This document shows positions 4,884 through 7,873 of a DNA stretch of 7,873 bases, one piece after another (the first letter of the stretch is position 1; every line of letters starts with the position of its first letter). The DNA comes from an uncultured Collinsella sp. (GTDB lineage: Bacteria; Actinomycetota; Coriobacteriia; Coriobacteriales; Coriobacteriaceae): positions 1 to 7,873 of the forward strand of contig URVZ01000079.1 in assembly GCA_900551365.1 (NCBI GenBank), written 5' to 3'. The notes under the pieces were generated by a model. It did not search any database and was not told where the DNA came from. It saw nothing but the letters and a program-made list of their open reading frames with translations. The translations under genes were made by a program, and so were the position numbers.

Positions 4884-6254
4884 ATGCGCAGATCAATCGA
4901 ATCCGTTATCGAATCATGGGCGACAAAGGACGCCTCGCGCCCCCTCCTCATCCGTGGCGCACGACGCGTGGGCAAAACGTACGCTGCCGAGGAAATCGGC
5001 AGACGAATCGCCGGCGATGCGTTTGTCAAACTCGACTTTCAGACCGATCTTGAGCTGATTGCCCCGCTGTTCGACTGCCCCACCGACGACGTTGACACCA
5101 TCGTGGCACGAATCTCAGACTATAAACGCACCCCCATTCGCAAGGAAACCGCATTCATCCTGTTTGACGAGGTTCAGCTCTGTGAACGGGCGCTCAACTC
5201 GCTTCGCTTTTTCTCGGGTTCGGGCTGGCGCATATGCGCGACCGGCAGTCAGCTCGGCGTCGCCACGCGCAAGCGCAAGCTGCCTTTTCCCAGCGGCGTC
5301 CGCCAAGAGACCATGCATCCCATGTCGTTCGAGGAGTTTCTCTGGGCGCTCGGCGAGGAGCAGATGGCCGATGCCGTTCGTACCCACGCCGACACGCTCG
5401 AGACCTACGCCGCACACCAAGCCGCGCTCAACCTGTTTCATCGATACCAAATCGTGGGCGGCATGCCCGCCGCCGTCAACGCATATCGCAAGACGCTTTC
5501 CATCGAAGACGCGCGCGTCGAGCAGCGCGAAATCGACGAGACCTACACCGCCGATATGACCGACCCCGAAAACGGAATCAGCGGCGTAGCAGCGCGCAAG
5601 GTCTGGCGCTCCATTCCATCCCAGCTGCTACGATCCTCAACCAAGAAATTCAAGTACTCCGAGGTCGAACGCGGAGGCCGACGCTCAAAGCTCATCGAGC
5701 CACTCGACTGGCTCGAGGGCGCCGGCATCATATCGGTCAACAACCTGACCGAAGGCATCGAACCTCCCCTCGTCCCCTTCGACGACGAAGACGGGAGCTT
5801 CTTTAAGGTCTATCTTCTCGATACGGGCCTCATGTTCTACAAACTCGGTATCAACCCGCGACTCTGGCTCGACCTCAAAGGGGATTCCGCCATGGCGCTG
5901 TCTTCCGACTTTCGAGGTGCCTTGGCGGAGAACTCGGTCATGCAGGCATTTTCGGGCAATGGTTTGCAGACGTATTACTGGATGCCACCGTCGTCTTGGA
6001 AGACGAACGGCGAGCTCGATTTTCTACTTCAGACCGACCGTATGGAGATCGTTCCCGTCGAGGTAAAATCCGCACGCAACGTGCGCGCGAGAACGCTCGG
6101 GTCGTTTATGGAAAAAGCCCGGTCGCCGTATGCCTACATATTGTCCGAGAACAATTTTGCCCGCAGCGAAACCGATGACGGACGCGAGCTGCGCCATCTC
6201 CCCTTGTACGCAGCGGGCTTTATCGGAGCAAACTGCCTCAAGGGCAGTCTGTAA
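4884..6254 (+). CDS. AAA ATPase with DUF4143 C-terminal domain
   Basis: A 456-residue protein of the AAA_14/DUF4143 type. The N-terminal ATPase shows Walker A GARRVGKT (25-32), Walker B FILFDEVQ (91-98) and a sensor-like CATGSQ (118-123). MSFEEFLWALG (147-157) and YQIVGGMPAAV (188-198) are typical of the family. The middle (about 235-290) looks like a winged helix. The C-terminal DUF4143 part carries LAEN with E349, GELDFLL with D379, and VEVKSAR with E393 and K395, the E...D...ExK pattern of the PD-(D/E)XK fold, so nuclease ability is possible but not shown. Length is normal and no frame damage is seen. Family members are common, often several per genome, and mostly without assigned function. 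It has its own operator-rich leader and lies 33 bases before the phosphatase gene, with which it may be co-transcribed. Confidence 0.9.
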   Translation: MRRSIESVIESWATKDASRPLLIRGARRVGKTYAAEEIGRRIAGDAFVKLDFQTDLELIAPLFDCPTDDVDTIVARISDYKRTPIRKETAFILFDEVQLCERALNSLRFFSGSGWRICATGSQLGVATRKRKLPFPSGVRQETMHPMSFEEFLWALGEEQMADAVRTHADTLETYAAHQAALNLFHRYQIVGGMPAAVNAYRKTLSIEDARVEQREIDETYTADMTDPENGISGVAARKVWRSIPSQLLRSSTKKFKYSEVERGGRRSKLIEPLDWLEGAGIISVNNLTEGIEPPLVPFDDEDGSFFKVYLLDTGLMFYKLGINPRLWLDLKGDSAMALSSDFRGALAENSVMQAFSGNGLQTYYWMPPSSWKTNGELDFLLQTDRMEIVPVEVKSARNVRARTLGSFMEKARSPYAYILSENNFARSETDDGRELRHLPLYAAGFIGANCLKGSL

Positions 6255-6287
6255 TCCCCGCGCGACCGCCCAGAAAGGAACCATCAT

Positions 6288-6734
6288 ATGCAGCACGTAC
6301 TGTTTATTTGCCACGGGAATATCTGTCGCTCGACGATGGCTGAGTCGGTGTTTGCCGAGCTGGTGCGCCGTGCTGGGCGCGAGGCGGAGTTCGTCATTGA
6401 TTCTGCCGCGACCTCGACCGAGGAGATTGGCAACCCTCCGCATCATGGCACCATCGCCAAGCTGCGCGAGGTCGGGATTCCCGTCGTTGCGCACCGCGCG
6501 CGCCAGGTTCGTCGCGCGGAGTATGGTGACTGGGACCACATCGTCTATATGGATGCCGAGAACGCGCGCGGCCTGCGTCGCATCTTCGGCGACGATGCCG
6601 ACGGCAAGATTTCGCGGCTGCTGGATTGGACCGATCGCCCCGGCGACGTCGCCGATCCCTGGTACACCGGCAACTTCGATGCCACCTACCGCGATGTGCT
6701 CGCCGGCTGCACGGCCATGCTCGAGCAACTGTAG
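6288..6734 (+). CDS. low-molecular-weight protein tyrosine phosphatase
   Basis: A 148-residue cytoplasmic enzyme that removes phosphate from tyrosine residues (or small phosphate esters). The P-loop CHGNICRST gives nucleophile C8 and R14, and DPWY at 123-126 supplies the general acid D123. Trp125 and Tyr126 follow it as in bacterial and mycobacterial PtpA-like members. Length is normal for the family. AGAAAGGA lies about 8 bases before the ATG. No tyrosine kinase or capsule gene is present in the window, so the substrate is unknown. It follows the AAA/DUF4143 gene by 33 bases on the same strand, and no promoter is obvious in between. Arsenate reductase, the related fold, is less likely because the second redox Cys pair is absent. 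Confidence 0.92.
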   Translation: MQHVLFICHGNICRSTMAESVFAELVRRAGREAEFVIDSAATSTEEIGNPPHHGTIAKLREVGIPVVAHRARQVRRAEYGDWDHIVYMDAENARGLRRIFGDDADGKISRLLDWTDRPGDVADPWYTGNFDATYRDVLAGCTAMLEQL

Positions 6735-6777
6735 GCGCCCGGGCGGCGCGGATGCGTGAGCCACGCCATCGGCATAA

Positions 6778-6902
6778 AATGAGCGTGGATAATCTCCCGC
6801 ATACAAATTGAGCGTGGATTTTCTCCCACTTTGAGCGTAAAACCACGCTCTAAACGGGAGATTATCCACGCTCATTATCTTGGCGGGCGAAAATCCACGC
6901 TC
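6778..6902. repeat. palindromic array of GAGCGTGG repeats
   Basis: Three direct units (GAGCGTGG at 6781 and 6810, a shortened GAGCGT at 6833) and three inverted ones (ending at 6850, 6873 and 6902) form a 122-base palindrome. The unit spacings are 29, 23 | 23, 29, exactly symmetric. Full units read GAGCGTGGATAATCTCCC (A), GAGCGTGGATTTTCTCCC (B), and inverted A' and B' forms. A (6778-6799) matches A' (6855-6876) perfectly over 22 bp. The array fills the gap between two convergent genes and could act as a two-way terminator, though T tracts are poor. It resembles extragenic palindromic repeats. Confidence 0.85.
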
Positions 6903-6904
6903 GA

Positions 6905-7237
6905 TTACTCGTCGACGATCTCGGCGAGCCAGACGTTCAACGTATCGACCTCGGGACAGCAGAACTTTGCCGTGCCGGGCTCGTTGCCGGGCACATTTCC
7001 GCCATAGCGCAGGATATCGATATAGGGAAAGCCCACATGGCAGGCCATGGCGCACATCTTGCCGCGATCGCGGTCGAAGTCGAAGACGTCTCCCGGCTTG
7101 TGACCATGGTGGCAGCGGCACGCGCCCAGCTGGTCCACGCAGCTAATGCGGATACGCGGACGCTTGCCGCGCGGAGCGCCGAGCGGTTTGCTCTCGCCCG
7201 AAGGCTCGGTGGAGCCGCTCTCAGCCGTGCTACTCAT
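6905..7237 (-). CDS. TIGR04076 family protein, Cys-rich
   Basis: A 110-residue protein from the ATG at 7237. After a low-complexity Ser/Glu/Gly tail (1-24) comes the small TIGR04076 domain: ISCVDQLGACRCHHGHKPGD (31-50), MCAMACH (61-67), PYIDILRYGG (71-80), and KFCCPEVDTLNVWLAEI near the end. Seven Cys (33, 40, 42, 62, 66, 93, 94) and several His could bind a metal or form a redox centre; family function is not known. The ATG overlaps the stop codon of the upstream pyridoxamine kinase gene by 8 bases (7230-7237), which suggests translational coupling. A TTG two codons earlier (7243) is an alternative start. The gene ends 3 bases from the palindromic array. Confidence 0.8.
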   Translation of the reverse strand: MSSTAESGSTEPSGESKPLGAPRGKRPRIRISCVDQLGACRCHHGHKPGDVFDFDRDRGKMCAMACHVGFPYIDILRYGGNVPGNEPGTAKFCCPEVDTLNVWLAEIVDE

Positions 7238-7873
7238 GGTCAATCACGTCCAGGCACGCCTCGATGGGAAGTCCGGCCGACTTGTCCTCCTGGTCGGCAT
7301 TACGCTCGATAAGCTCGGCCACCACGCGCATGGCGTCGGCCGTCGCACGCTGCAGGCTCCAACCGGCCATAACGCGGCCCACAAGCACCGCCGAGAACGT
7401 GTCGCCCGTGCCGGGGAAATAGACCGGGATCAGCTCGAAGGGAATCGTGAAGTACTCCCCCGCCACATGGTCATAGCCGATAACGGAATTCTGCCCATCG
7501 ACCACAGCGCTCGTAACGACCACCGACTTGGCGCCCAGCGCGCGCACGGCGTCCACGAGCGCGTGGGCCTCGTCGACCGAAATCTGCTCGGCAATAGGCG
7601 TATCGGCGAGCAGGCATGCCTCGGTGTAGTTGGGCACCGCGTAGTCGGCGCACTCGAGCAGGCTGCGCATGAGGCCAATCGTAGACTCGGGCACGCCGGC
7701 GTAGAGCTTGCCGTTATCACCCATGATGGGATCGACAAACACTTTGGTGCCCTTTTGCGCACGGCGGTGGCAAAAGTCCGAGATAATGCGCGTTTCTTCC
7801 TCGGTCACGATAAAGCCAGTCGAGATGGCGTCGAACTCAAAGCCGAGCTCTTCCCAGATGGCAAGACTCTGAC
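7230..7873 (-). CDS. pdxY: pyridoxamine/pyridoxal kinase, 5' end outside the window
   Basis: The C-terminal 213 residues of a ribokinase-fold vitamin B6 kinase (full length usually about 280-290), which phosphorylates pyridoxal or pyridoxamine with ATP in the cytoplasmic B6 salvage route. The frame is open to the right edge; the first visible residues, QSLAIWEELGFEFDAISTGF, fit the 'W--L---FDAI-TGF' segment of the family. VDPIMGDNGKLY follows, then NYTEA, VVVTSAV and GTGDTFSAVLVG. This last is the anion-hole motif, with the catalytic Asp at 7401-7403. A GTG at 7808 lies well inside the conserved core and is not the start. The true start lies beyond 7873. It is first in a minus-strand pair with the TIGR04076 gene, whose start it overlaps. 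Confidence 0.88.
   Translation of the reverse strand, partial: QSLAIWEELGFEFDAISTGFIVTEEETRIISDFCHRRAQKGTKVFVDPIMGDNGKLYAGVPESTIGLMRSLLECADYAVPNYTEACLLADTPIAEQISVDEAHALVDAVRALGAKSVVVTSAVVDGQNSVIGYDHVAGEYFTIPFELIPVYFPGTGDTFSAVLVGRVMAGWSLQRATADAMRVVAELIERNADQEDKSAGLPIEACLDVIDHE

Noticed and set aside
6736..6745. CGCCCGGGCG palindrome just after the phosphatase stop codon
   Set aside because: It has no loop or T tract, and short GC palindromes are expected by chance in GC-rich DNA.
6778..6902. Repeat array as a CRISPR or retron non-coding RNA
   Set aside because: Units alternate in orientation rather than repeat directly with unique spacers, and no cas or reverse transcriptase gene is present in the window.
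6024..7121. 365-codon minus-strand frame spanning the phosphatase and repeat array
   Set aside because: It is antisense to two well-supported genes and crosses the palindromic array; no domain is recognisable.

Overview
The window is GC-rich with strongly G/C-biased third codon positions and compact gene spacing. It also carries typical coriobacterial gene types: alanine/glycine-rich lipoproteins, a TIGR04076 protein, an AAA/DUF4143 ATPase and a pyridoxamine kinase. This fits a gut Coriobacteriia, most likely a Collinsella-like chromosome. That is an inference from protein style and composition, not a database match. No rRNA, tRNA, CRISPR, transposase or phage genes are visible.

Layout. Three minus-strand genes fill the left part: a single-pass membrane protein of unknown function (78-935), a secreted lipoprotein of unknown function (1041-2144), and a two-domain protein (2331-3278). 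The two-domain protein joins an N-terminal LpdD-like (prenylated-flavin chaperone-type) domain to a C-terminal type 1 isopentenyl-diphosphate isomerase-like Nudix domain. Divergent from it is a DHA1-type MFS transporter (3425-4690), whose promoter position implies a leaderless mRNA. Next come an AAA ATPase/DUF4143 gene (4884-6254) and, 33 bases on, a low-molecular-weight protein tyrosine phosphatase (6288-6734). At the right edge a minus-strand pair encodes a pyridoxamine kinase (7230 to beyond the window) and a Cys-rich TIGR04076 protein (6905-7237); the two reading frames overlap by 8 bases.

Standout signals. (1) The LpdD-IDI fusion makes chemical sense: bacterial UbiX builds prenyl-FMN from dimethylallyl phosphate, and IDI interconverts IPP and DMAPP. 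The domain keeps all five metal ligands of IDI but has Ala in place of the catalytic Cys. (2) Three copies of TGTACTTGAARTACA, spaced 32 and 33 bases, sit in front of the AAA/DUF4143 gene, and two of them form a perfect 23-bp inverted repeat. (3) A 122-base palindromic array of GAGCGTGG units lies between the phosphatase and the TIGR04076 gene. It is exactly symmetric in spacing but can fold in two competing ways. (4) An 18-bp inverted repeat separates the fusion gene from the lipoprotein gene, and part of it recurs after the transporter.

Regulation. The clearest promoters are the divergent pair between 3278 and 3425, both with 17-base spacers; the one serving the fusion gene has an 8-bp-arm palindrome over its -10 element. 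The lipoprotein gene ends in a good hairpin-plus-T terminator.
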